DNA from: DASXBA01 sp046729895 | GTDB taxonomy: Bacteria > Actinomycetota > Thermoleophilia > Solirubrobacterales > Thermoleophilaceae | NCBI GenBank assembly: GCA_046729895.1 | Contig: JBKPHP010000117.1 | Location: forward strand, 1-16,388 | Reading direction: 5' to 3' | Length of the DNA stretch: 16,388 nucleotides | Part shown: in pieces, positions 7,143-14,088 of the stretch | How positions within the stretch are numbered: the first letter of the stretch is position 1 | Layout of the letters: every line of letters begins with the position of its first letter | Made by a program: the position numbers and the translations under genes | Notes under the pieces: model-generated | Databases searched by the model: none | Told to the model about the DNA's origin: nothing | What the model saw: the letters and a program-made list of their open reading frames with translations, nothing else

Positions 7143-7964
7143 CTAATCCACCGGGAACGTCTCCAGCAGCCTCCTGAGCAGCCCGGGGTCGCGTGCCGCC
7201 ATCACTCGCGAGCGCATCTCCAGGCCGAGCGAGGGCGCCTCGCCGGCCTCGGGGAACACCACGGCTCCGCCCGCCTCCCGGACGATGAGCGCGCCGGCGG
7301 CGGCATCGACCGAGCGCACGTCGCGGAGGCTCAGCATCGCGTCGAGCGCCCCCTCGGCCACGAATGCGAGCGTCACCGCCACCGAGCCCAGCGCCCGGAT
7401 GCGGCGGGCGTCGAGTCCGGCGATCGCGGCGGATGCGTCGGCCACCAGGTGCGGCCGCGCCGTCTCGAGGCCGAGCACCTCCAGCGGGCCGGGCTCGAGC
7501 CGCAGGAGGCGCTCGCCGCCGGCGAACGCCCCCTCGCCGCGAGTCGCCCACCACTCGAGCTCGGGGTCGAGGGCCGCGATGTAGCCGAAGCTGACGTCGT
7601 CGAGCGTGGCGCCATCCGCTATCGCGATCGACACCGAGGCGTACGGGAGGCCGCGCTTGGCGTTGAGGGAGCCGTCGATCGGGTCGACCACCGCCTGGAG
7701 CGGCCCGCCTCCATGCAGTGCCACCTCACCCCTCTCCTCGGAGACGATCGTCAGCGGCACCGCCGTGGCCTCGAGCTGGGCGAGAACGGCGTCCTCGGCC
7801 GCGCGATCGATGACGAGAGTTCGATCGCCGCCCTCGCCGCGCCCGGTCTCCACACCTCGCTCGGCGGCGGTCGGATAGCGCTCGAGCGAGGCCCGCACGC
7901 GCTCGGCCGCGCGCCTGCAGACCGCGAGCCAGTCCGGCCCATCCGGTGCCGGGGAGGCGGGCAT
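7143..7964 (-). CDS. inositol monophosphatase family protein
   Basis: This 273-residue protein belongs to the metal-dependent sugar/inositol phosphatase superfamily. Metal ligands are visible in SEERGE (Glu76/77), VVDPIDGSLN (Asp94, Asp97) and VRSVDAAAGALIVREAGG (Asp220). The last motif has Ser-Val where canonical enzymes have a Trp before Asp. Substrates in the family include inositol-1-phosphate, fructose-1,6-bisphosphate and PAP, and the exact one cannot be assigned. The ATG at 7964 faces the helicase gene across a 22-bp gap. TAGGAT lies 9 nt upstream, implying a leaderless mRNA. It is probably the first gene of a two-gene unit with topoisomerase IB. Confidence 0.92.
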   Translation of the reverse strand: MPASPAPDGPDWLAVCRRAAERVRASLERYPTAAERGVETGRGEGGDRTLVIDRAAEDAVLAQLEATAVPLTIVSEERGEVALHGGGPLQAVVDPIDGSLNAKRGLPYASVSIAIADGATLDDVSFGYIAALDPELEWWATRGEGAFAGGERLLRLEPGPLEVLGLETARPHLVADASAAIAGLDARRIRALGSVAVTLAFVAEGALDAMLSLRDVRSVDAAAGALIVREAGGAVVFPEAGEAPSLGLEMRSRVMAARDPGLLRRLLETFPVD

Positions 7965-7972
7965 CGGCGGCG

Positions 7973-7979
7973 TATCCTA
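7973..7979. promoter_or_regulatory. overlapping divergent -10 boxes (bidirectional promoter)
   Basis: The 7-bp TATCCTA contains TATCCT on the plus strand (7973-7978, 8 nt before the helicase ATG) and TAGGAT on the minus strand (7979-7974, 9 nt before the phosphatase ATG). Both fit TANNNT, and each would start transcription within a few nt of its start codon. The flanks are an inverted repeat, GGGCATC (7959-7965) and GATGCCC (7986-7992), so the whole 34 bp is an imperfect dyad. Neither gene has a convincing Shine-Dalgarno, apart from a G-run directly abutting the helicase ATG. Confidence 0.55.
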
Positions 7980-7986
7980 GGCGGGG

Positions 7987-10900
7987 ATGCCCGGACCGCT
8001 CGACGGCCTGAACCGCTCCCAGCTCAGGGCCGTGACGCACCCCGCAGGTCCCCTCTTGGTGGTGGCCGGTGCCGGCACCGGAAAGACACGCGCCGTAACG
8101 GCGCGCTTCGCGTGGCTGGTGGAGCAGGGCGTGGCACCCGACGAGCTCCTCGCGCTCACGTTCTCGTCGCCCGCCGCGGCCGAGATGCGTGAGCGGCTCG
8201 AGACTCTGATCGATGGTCCATACGAGGACCTCCACGTCGCCACCTTCCACTCCTTCTGTTCGCGCCTGCTGGCCGAGGAGGCGCTAGAGGTCGGCCTCGA
8301 TCCCTTCTTCTCGCCGGTCACGCCGGCGGACCGACTCGCCCTGCTGCTAGAGCGGATCGAGGAGCTGACCATCCGCCATCACGAGATCCGGGGCAACCCC
8401 GCTCCTCTGCTCGCCAGCTTCGTCTCGCGCATCGACCGGCTGAAGGACGAGATGGTCTCCTGCGCCGACTACCGCGCCTACGCCGAGCGGCTCATCGACG
8501 AGGCGGGCGACCGCGACGACGCGTCGCGCGCCGGCGCCGCCCGCGAGCTCGAGTTCGCGTGCCTCTACGCGGATCACGACCGGCTGCTCGCCGACCGTGG
8601 CGCCCTCGACTTCGGCGACTTGATCGTGCGCGCCTTCCGCATGCTGCATGAGAAGCCGCACGTTCGCGAACGCGTGTCGCGGCGCTTCCGCCACGTCCTG
8701 GTCGACGAGTACCAGGACGTCAACTTCGCCCAGGGGATGCTCTTGCGCCTGCTCGTCGAGGAGCACGAGAACGTCACGGTCGTGGGCGACGACGACCAGG
8801 CCATCTACCGATTCCGTGGCGCCTCCGAGAAGAACCTGCGCGACTTCGAGCGCGAGTTCCCGAAGGCGACCGTCCTGCGACTCGAGCGAAACTACCGTTC
8901 GGGCCGCAACATCCTCGACGCGGCCCACGCCGTGGTCGAGCGGTCGCCGGCCCGCATCGAGAAGCGCCTCACGGGCGTGAAGGGGGGCCGCGTGCGCTTC
9001 TGGCGCTGCCGTTCCGAGCGCGCCCAGGCGCAGGCGCTGGCCGCGGAGGCCGAGGCCCTCCTCGTGAAGGAGGGGGTCACGCCGAGCGAGGTCTGCGTGC
9101 TGGTGCGCTCTGTCAAGAACGAGGGTCAGGTGATCGCCTCGGCACTAGAGGAGCGGGCGGTGCCGTTCCGGCTCGTGGGCTCGGCCGCTTACTTCCAGCG
9201 CGCCGAGGTGCGCGACGTGCTGGCGTGGCTGCGCCTGCTCGCCGACCCGAACGACTCAGGGGCGGTGGTCCGCGCCCTCTCGCGCCCCCCGATCGAGCTG
9301 CGTTCGGTCGACATCGCGCGGCTCACCCAGCTCGCCAGGAGGCGGAAGCTGGACATGCCGTCGGCGATCGCCGCAGCGCTCGAGGGGCCGCAACTCTCCC
9401 AGGAGGGCCGCGACCGGGCGCAGTCGTTCCTTCGCCTCTACCGCTCCGCCACCGGCGCCTTCGACGACCGCCGCCCGGACGCCTTCGTGCTGAGGCTGAT
9501 CGAGCGGATCGGGCTGCGACGGCAGCAGGTGTTCGCAACCCAAGCCGACACGGTCGAGCGGCTCCGCAACATCGCGAAGCTCTCGGAGCTCGCGACGGGC
9601 TACATGCGGCGCGAGCCGCAGGCCACCGTGCGCGACTTCACGCGCTACCTGTGCGCCGTGGCGGAGTCCGGGCTGCGCGAGGAGGAGGCCGTGTCGCCGA
9701 CCGCGACTCCGGCGGTACAGGTGATGACGATGCACGCCGCGAAGGGATTGGAGTTCGATCACGTCTTCGTTCTGGGGCTGTCGGCCTCGAGGATGCCGGG
9801 CCCCTGGCGGCGCCGGCGCGACGTTCCGGACGAGCTCTTGAAGGAGTCCCTGCCGGAGGCCGGCGGGCGGGAGTTGCACGAGGCCGAGATGCGACGGCTC
9901 TTGCACGTGGCCATGACGCGCGCCCGCAAGTCGCTCGTGCTGGCCTGGGCGGAGGGTGGCGCGGTCGGCGCCACGCCGCGCCCGTCGCCGTTCTACGAGG
10001 AGGCGCGCCGGGCGCTTCAGGCCGGGGAAGAAGTCTTCGACGAGGAGCTGTTCGGCCCGGCGGAGGGGCTGCACTCCACCTTCCGGATCCTGCGCGACGA
10101 GCTGCTCGACACGGTCGCGAGCGTCGGCGGGCGGCTGGGAGAGATGCGCCTCGACACCTACCTGGACGTGGATCAGGCGGTGGCCCGCTACCTGGAGCTC
10201 CTGAAGGTGGCGGCGCTGATCGCGCGGGCGAAGGAGGGACAGGACGTCGGCGACGCGCTCACGGCGGTCAACGAGATCCTCGGCCAGGTCGCCACCCGCG
10301 AGCAGCGGGAGATCATGGCCGGCTCCGCGCTCGACGACTGGCTGCTCGACACCGGGCGAGAAGCGGCGCACCGTCCCGTGGCCGCCGAGAACGGATCCGA
10401 ACCCTCGCTCGATCCCTTCATCCCCCGTCGCGGCGGGGGGCTGATGCTGTCGGCATCCGACATCGACATGTACCGGATCTGCCCGCTCAAGTACAAGTTC
10501 GCGCGCGTATTCCGCATCCCGCAGGAGCCGACCATCCACCAGCGCTTCGGGATCGTCCTGCACCAGGTCCTGGAGCGCTTCCACTCGGCCGGCGGCGGCT
10601 CGCTGGAGCAGCTGATGGACTTGTTCGAGGCATCGTGGCGGCGCGCGGGCTTCGGCGACTCGGACGACGAGCGGCAGTTCCATGGGCGAGCCGTCGAGGC
10701 GCTCGAGCGCTACTGGAACGAGGACCGGGCGAGCGAGGCCGAGCCGGTCTGGTTCGAGCGCAGCTTTGCCTTCAAGCTGGGCGACCATCTCCTGCGGGGA
10801 CGGGTAGATCGGGTGGACCGCCGTCCCGATGGCTCATACGAGCTGATCGACTACAAGACCGGCAAGGCGAAGAGCGAGGCCGAGCTGCGCGAGGACGTGC

Positions 10901-11148
10901 AGCTCTCGCTCTACCAGATCGGGGCCCGTGAGTCATGGCGCCTCGATACCTCCGCTCAGAGCTACTTCTTCGTGCTGACCGGCGAGAAGGTTCCGGTGGA
11001 CCACTCACCGGAGGAGCTGGAGCGGGTCAAGGCCACCGTGACCGAGATCGCGGACGGGATCATGAAGCAGGAGTTCGAGCCGAAGCCCTCCTACGAGGTG
11101 TGCTCCTTCTGCGACTACCGGATCATCTGCCCGGCGGCCGAGAAGTAA
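7987..11148 (+). CDS. UvrD/Rep-type SF1A helicase fused to a RecB-like Fe-S nuclease
   Basis: This is 1053 residues. The helicase part has Walker A GAGTGKT (28-34), VLVDEYQDVN (238-246), VVGDDDQAIYRFRGAS (265-280), LERNYRSG (299-306), VMTMHAAKGLEFDHVFVLG (579-597) and LLHVAMTRARK (638-648). After a helical linker (about 690-810) comes a PD-(D/E)xK nuclease: His859, Asp941 (GRVDRVD), Asp955 and Lys957 (LIDYKTGK), and Gln972. Cys832 with Cys1039, Cys1042 and Cys1048 form the 4Fe-4S 'iron staple' pattern known from AddB. One chain thus pairs the motor and nuclease that AddAB and AdnAB split over two subunits. It probably unwinds and resects broken DNA. The start at 7987 places the Q-motif (NRSQLRAV) near the N-terminus. 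The 3' end overlaps the SRPBCC gene by 26 bp. Confidence 0.93.
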   Translation: MPGPLDGLNRSQLRAVTHPAGPLLVVAGAGTGKTRAVTARFAWLVEQGVAPDELLALTFSSPAAAEMRERLETLIDGPYEDLHVATFHSFCSRLLAEEALEVGLDPFFSPVTPADRLALLLERIEELTIRHHEIRGNPAPLLASFVSRIDRLKDEMVSCADYRAYAERLIDEAGDRDDASRAGAARELEFACLYADHDRLLADRGALDFGDLIVRAFRMLHEKPHVRERVSRRFRHVLVDEYQDVNFAQGMLLRLLVEEHENVTVVGDDDQAIYRFRGASEKNLRDFEREFPKATVLRLERNYRSGRNILDAAHAVVERSPARIEKRLTGVKGGRVRFWRCRSERAQAQALAAEAEALLVKEGVTPSEVCVLVRSVKNEGQVIASALEERAVPFRLVGSAAYFQRAEVRDVLAWLRLLADPNDSGAVVRALSRPPIELRSVDIARLTQLARRRKLDMPSAIAAALEGPQLSQEGRDRAQSFLRLYRSATGAFDDRRPDAFVLRLIERIGLRRQQVFATQADTVERLRNIAKLSELATGYMRREPQATVRDFTRYLCAVAESGLREEEAVSPTATPAVQVMTMHAAKGLEFDHVFVLGLSASRMPGPWRRRRDVPDELLKESLPEAGGRELHEAEMRRLLHVAMTRARKSLVLAWAEGGAVGATPRPSPFYEEARRALQAGEEVFDEELFGPAEGLHSTFRILRDELLDTVASVGGRLGEMRLDTYLDVDQAVARYLELLKVAALIARAKEGQDVGDALTAVNEILGQVATREQREIMAGSALDDWLLDTGREAAHRPVAAENGSEPSLDPFIPRRGGGLMLSASDIDMYRICPLKYKFARVFRIPQEPTIHQRFGIVLHQVLERFHSAGGGSLEQLMDLFEASWRRAGFGDSDDERQFHGRAVEALERYWNEDRASEAEPVWFERSFAFKLGDHLLRGRVDRVDRRPDGSYELIDYKTGKAKSEAELREDVQLSLYQIGARESWRLDTSAQSYFFVLTGEKVPVDHSPEELERVKATVTEIADGIMKQEFEPKPSYEVCSFCDYRIICPAAEK

Positions 11149-11572
11149 GCGGAGCGCGGGCGGCCTCGTTCAGGGCCGCAAGGGACTGCTCGCTCCAGCT
11201 TCGGAAGTAGCGCTTCCCGATCGTCAGGTCGAACAGCCGGTGGCCGAGCCCCCTGGGCTCCATGCCCATCTCCAACTCGACGAAGGTGCCGCCCTGGGCG
11301 GGCGTGAGCAGCCAATGGGCATAGGAGCCCGTCAACTGGCAGCTCATCCGGATCTCGCGCATGTCGTCGCGCCGCTCGAGCAAGAAGCTCGACTCCACGG
11401 TCCCGGTCGGGTCCTTCGTCACCTGCGCGTACTCGTCACCCTCCTCGAACCGTTCGCCCCGCACCTCGACCACCCGCGGCCACCACTCCGGGTAGCGGCG
11501 CGGCGTGCCGACGAGTTCCCACACCACCTCCAGCGGGGCATCGAGATGGGCCTGCTGACGATATTCGGACAC
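11123..11572 (-). CDS. SRPBCC-family (START/polyketide-cyclase-like) protein
   Basis: This 149-residue protein has the SRPBCC pattern: an N-terminal strand-helix YRQQAHLDAPLEVVWELVGTPRRYPEWWPRVVEVRG, central beta strands and a long C-terminal helix. Such proteins enclose a hydrophobic cavity and bind lipids or other small ligands; none can be named. The GTG at 11572 is 26 nt after the PAC2 stop codon on the same strand, so they are probably co-transcribed. No Shine-Dalgarno or -10 box precedes it. The final 26 bp overlap the helicase gene tail to tail, so the last residues (TSRPPGR) and the helicase Fe-S region share DNA. Confidence 0.85.
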   Translation of the reverse strand: MSEYRQQAHLDAPLEVVWELVGTPRRYPEWWPRVVEVRGERFEEGDEYAQVTKDPTGTVESSFLLERRDDMREIRMSCQLTGSYAHWLLTPAQGGTFVELEMGMEPRGLGHRLFDLTIGKRYFRSWSEQSLAALNEAARAPLTSRPPGR

Positions 11573-11598
11573 GCTGCGAGCGGTCTACCGGGACGCGA

Positions 11599-12486
11599 CT
11601 ACGCGGGGCCTTCCGGACCGTTCGGTCCGCGCTGACGGAGGAAGCGCTGGAAGTCCCTCGCGATCGTGTCGGCCGAGGGGATCTGCTCCTCCGAGGAGGT
11701 CTCGGACTGGACCTCGTCCATGGCGTTCTCCAGCCGCTCCACGAACGCCTTGACCTCCGGATCGCTGGCCACCGCTGCGCTGACCTGCTGCTCGTAGCTC
11801 TCCGCGGCCTCCTCCATCTCGGTCGCCTCCACGGCCACGCCCGCTGTCCCTTCGAACGCGCGCAGGAGCGCCAGCGCGACCTTGGGGTTGGGCGCAGCCG
11901 CCACGTAGTGCGGGACCGAGGCCCAGAAGCTGGCGGAAGTCATGCCCGCCTTCGCCAAGGTGTGGTGGAGCACGCCCACGATCCCGGTCGGGCCCTCGTA
12001 GCTCGTGCGCTCGAAGCCGAGCTTCTCGACGAGCGACTCGTCGGACGCGATCCCCGTGACCGTGACCGGTCGGCTGTGGGGCACATCCGCCAGGAGAGCC
12101 CCCAGGGTGATCACCATCCGCGCGCCCAGCTCGCTGGCAACGTCGACGATTGCCTCCGTGAAGCGCCCCCAGCGCAATGAGGGCTCGACGCCCTGGAGCA
12201 TCACGAGGTCGCCTTCCGCACCGGGGACCTCGGCAGCGGATATCGAATTGGCGGGCCACTCGATCGTGCGCGTCCGGCCCTCGGTCAGGCGCACGGTGGG
12301 GCGTACGGCGGTGAAGTCGAAGAACTCCTCGGGAGCGATGCGAGCGACCTCGCTGCACTCGAACCTGCCATGTATGAACGACAGCGCGGCCGTGGCCGCC
12401 TCGCCTGCGTCGTTCCAGCCCTTGAACGCGCACACCATCACGGGAGCGCGGAGCTTGGGTCTCTCGCTCCAGATCACGTCCGCCAT
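11599..12486 (-). CDS. PAC2 family protein
   Basis: This 295-residue protein matches the PAC2 (proteasome assembly chaperone 2-like) family of actinobacteria and archaea. The N-terminal MVCAFKGWNDAGEAATAAL, the central LVMLQGVEPSLRW and MVITLGALLADVPHSRP, and GIVGVLHHTLAKAGM are typical. The C-terminal third is Glu-rich and helical (EATEMEEAAESYEQQV and following), probably coiled coil. The role of the bacterial members is not established, and the link to a proteasome is by homology only; no proteasome genes are in the window. The ATG at 12486 opens the conserved MADVIWSERPKLRAP. The frame continues upstream without family similarity. TACCGT lies 10 nt before the ATG. It leads a likely two-gene unit with the SRPBCC gene. 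Confidence 0.9.
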   Translation of the reverse strand: MADVIWSERPKLRAPVMVCAFKGWNDAGEAATAALSFIHGRFECSEVARIAPEEFFDFTAVRPTVRLTEGRTRTIEWPANSISAAEVPGAEGDLVMLQGVEPSLRWGRFTEAIVDVASELGARMVITLGALLADVPHSRPVTVTGIASDESLVEKLGFERTSYEGPTGIVGVLHHTLAKAGMTSASFWASVPHYVAAAPNPKVALALLRAFEGTAGVAVEATEMEEAAESYEQQVSAAVASDPEVKAFVERLENAMDEVQSETSSEEQIPSADTIARDFQRFLRQRGPNGPEGPA

Positions 12487-12496
12487 CGCGCCTCTC

Positions 12497-12502
12497 ACGG
12501 TA
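12497..12502 (-). promoter_or_regulatory. -10 box upstream of the PAC2 gene
   Basis: TACCGT on the minus strand (12502-12497) fits TANNNT and ends 10 nt before the PAC2 ATG, predicting a leader of only a few nt. A GAGAGG lies in between, so a weak ribosome-binding site cannot be excluded. The 64-bp gap to the divergent OB-HD gene shows no matching box for that gene. Confidence 0.35.
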
Positions 12503-12550
12503 CCCGAGTGGAGGAGTCGGCACACAGCGGCGTCCGGAGTCACGCTCAAG

Positions 12551-13477
12551 ATGCAGTGCGTGGAGACGGCCGTCGGGGACCGCACCACAGTCGCCGAGCT
12601 GCGCCCCGGAGAGGAGCTCGAGGGCACGTTCGCCTGCTCTCGCAAGGACCGGCTCACGGCCAGGAACGGGTCGCCCTACCTCGCGGTCGAGCTGCGCGAC
12701 CGGAGCGGCTCCATCCCGGCCCGCGGCTTTCGCGAGGTCGACTACCTCTCGGGGCAGTTCGAGCGCGGCGACCTCGTGTGGGTGACAGGCCGCGTGGAGC
12801 GCTTCCGCGGCGAGCTGCAGGTGGAGCTGCGGACGGTCCGGCGGGCCGAAGACGCCGCGGACCCCCGAGACTTCCTGCCCGTCGCCTACAGGGACCTGGA
12901 TGAGCTCGACGGCTTCCTGGAGCACCTCGCCCGCGACGTCTACGACCGGGACTATCGTGCTCTCCTCGACGCGTTCCTGGGAGACGGCCGCTTCCGCGCG
13001 GAGCTTCGCCGGGCGCCCTGCACGCGGGCCGGCCATCATGCCTATCTCGGCGGGCTGCTGGAGCACACCGTGGCGGTCACGATGCTGGCACAGGAGGCCT
13101 GCGAGCTACATCCGCGACTCGACTCCGACCTCCTCCTCTCCGCTGCCATCCTCCACGACGTCGGCAAGACGCGGGAGTTCGAGCTGGGCGCCGAGATCGC
13201 CCCGAACGAGGCGGGCGCCATGCTCGGGCACCTGCTCCTCGGGCAGCAGCTGCTCGCCTCACGGGCGGCTCGGCTGGGCTCCTTCCCGGAGGGCAAGCTG
13301 CTCTCCCTCTCGCATTGCCTCCTCGCCCACCACGGTGCCGACGGCCTTCCGGGACGGCGCTTCGGTTCCGCCGAGGCGCTCGCCCTGTACCGTTTGAACG
13401 CCGTCGACGCGGCGGTCAAGGGCGCGCTGGAGCACGGCCTGCCCACCGTCTCTACCTCAACCAGGGGCTCGCGGTGA
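12551..13477 (+). CDS. OB-fold plus HD-domain nuclease, YhaM-like
   Basis: This 308-residue protein has an N-terminal OB-type nucleic-acid-binding domain (about residues 12-98: TVAELRPGEELEGTF and VELRDRSGSIPARGF) and an HD phosphohydrolase domain (about 120-290). HD ligands are visible as His162/163 with His172 (HHAYLGGLLEHTV), His202-Asp203 (ILHDVGKT), His227, His255, His260/261 and Asp286. This architecture matches Bacillus YhaM, a 3'-to-5' exoribonuclease. The start is taken at ATG 12551, with GGAG about 12 nt upstream; GTG 12560 is an alternative. The frame is open far upstream but only as the antisense of the PAC2 gene. The selC gene begins 84 nt downstream. Confidence 0.85.
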   Translation: MQCVETAVGDRTTVAELRPGEELEGTFACSRKDRLTARNGSPYLAVELRDRSGSIPARGFREVDYLSGQFERGDLVWVTGRVERFRGELQVELRTVRRAEDAADPRDFLPVAYRDLDELDGFLEHLARDVYDRDYRALLDAFLGDGRFRAELRRAPCTRAGHHAYLGGLLEHTVAVTMLAQEACELHPRLDSDLLLSAAILHDVGKTREFELGAEIAPNEAGAMLGHLLLGQQLLASRAARLGSFPEGKLLSLSHCLLAHHGADGLPGRRFGSAEALALYRLNAVDAAVKGALEHGLPTVSTSTRGSR

Positions 13478-13548
13478 TCTCGCTCCACTCCGCCCGCCTG
13501 CTGAACGAATAGCTCGCGATCGACGCCCGGCGGACGCAGCGCGGCGCG

Positions 13549-13554
13549 TAGCAT
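13549..13554 (+). promoter_or_regulatory. -10 box directly upstream of selC
   Basis: TAGCAT (13549-13554) fits TANNNT and ends 7 nt before the first base of the tRNA (13562). Transcription would begin at or next to the mature 5' end, leaving almost no leader. No clear -35 was seen. Confidence 0.4.
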
Positions 13555-13561
13555 CACGCGC

Positions 13562-13654
13562 GGAGCGGCAGGGGTCTGGTGGCCCACACGGCCTTCAAAG
13601 CCGTTGGGGCGGAGCAGCCCTCCGCTTGGAAGGTTCGATTCCTTCGCCGCTCCG
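13562..13654 (+). tRNA. selC: tRNA-Sec (anticodon UCA)
   Basis: The 93-nt gene folds as a bacterial selenocysteine tRNA. An 8-bp acceptor stem (13562-13569 with 13646-13653) and a 5-bp T stem (13629-13633 with 13641-13645, loop TTCGATT) give the 8+5 arrangement unique to this tRNA. The anticodon stem ACGGC/GCCGT encloses the loop CTTCAAA, with TCA at 13595-13597. A long variable arm pairs GCGGAG (13609-13614) with CTCCGC (13620-13625). The discriminator is G13654 and CCA is not encoded. It would read UGA as selenocysteine together with SelA, SelB and SelD, none of which is in the window. I saw no selenoprotein gene here. Its 3' end is duplicated at 14245. Confidence 0.95.
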
Positions 13655-13655
13655 T
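13628..13655 (+). repeat. attL-like copy: 3' end of selC
   Basis: These 28 bases cover the T arm, the 3' acceptor strand, the discriminator and one more base. They recur without mismatch at 14245-14272, 617 bp away. A crossover core made of the 3' end of a tRNA gene, leaving that gene intact, is the classic footprint of a tyrosine integrase. Confidence 0.8.
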
Positions 13656-13738
13656 GCGATCCAGAGCGGAATCCGAATTTACGCGGCGGGGGCATTCGGG
13701 CTTGCGGACGGGAGCGTCCCGAACGTGTCCCGAAAGGC

Positions 13739-13780
13739 GGCGGGCGGCGGCACTAGGAAGGGGAACAACCGCCGCCCGCC
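13739..13780. terminator. 12-bp GC-only hairpin inside the selC element
   Basis: GGCGGGCGGCGG (13739-13750) pairs perfectly with CCGCCGCCCGCC (13769-13780) around an 18-nt loop. It is the strongest hairpin seen in the window and lies 56 nt past the stop of the small minus-strand gene. It could act as a terminator for that gene, though on the minus strand it is followed only by a short TTT, or it could be a recombination or regulatory structure. Confidence 0.4.
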
Positions 13781-13836
13781 TGTCGCGCTCCCCGAACCAG
13801 GGTTTCGGAGGCCTACCGGCCACCAGGGAGCGAGCT

Positions 13837-14088
13837 CTAACGTTCTGCCACGTCCCCGACCTCCGCCGGGTCCACCTCCTCGAACTTGCCTTCGGCCCGC
13901 TCGCAATCGCCCCGGCGGACCTGGAGCCTGGCCGGACCGCCCGCGTGCTCTGGGCGGACGCCGAGGTGGTGCAAGAGGAACCAGGCCAAGTGAAGCGGGA
14001 GCGGCTTGGAGCGGGGCAGCCGACGGTTCCGGTACCCGGCCACCGTCATGCCTGCGGGGATCGTGGGTGCCTCGACGTAGGGGTTCAC
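13837..14088 (-). CDS. small basic protein of the selC element, unknown function
   Basis: This is an 83-residue protein starting MNPYVEAPTIPAGMTVAGYRNR. I do not recognise the family. About 84% of third codon positions are G or C, as in the resident genes. The GTG start at 14088 has a strong Shine-Dalgarno, GGAGG at 7 nt, so I consider it real. The middle (RNRRLPRSKPLPLHLAWFLLHHLG) is basic then hydrophobic. The C-terminal third is charged and ends in an acidic stretch. The start overlaps the stop of the upstream small ORF in GTGA, the usual sign of translational coupling. No Cys pair, signal peptide or clear DNA-binding motif is visible. As the main ORF of the element it may help its maintenance or transfer, which is speculation. 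Confidence 0.55.
   Translation of the reverse strand: MNPYVEAPTIPAGMTVAGYRNRRLPRSKPLPLHLAWFLLHHLGVRPEHAGGPARLQVRRGDCERAEGKFEEVDPAEVGDVAER

Noticed and set aside
6004..7554. A 516-codon minus frame across topoisomerase IB and the phosphatase
   Set aside because: It is low-complexity Arg/Gly/Ala sequence and conflicts with two well-supported genes.
9225..10931. A 568-codon plus frame and a 510-codon minus frame inside the helicase
   Set aside because: The helicase frame has all SF1 and nuclease motifs in order; these are shadows of it.
13042..13695. Minus-strand frames crossing selC
   Set aside because: They translate the antisense of the tRNA and of the OB-HD gene (giving AAKESNLPS-like peptides), not a protein.
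14085..14088. The TGA in GTGA as a selenocysteine codon, given selC nearby
   Set aside because: Read-through gives only Arg/Gly/Pro-rich sequence in a shadow frame, while the overlapping GTG start has a strong Shine-Dalgarno.
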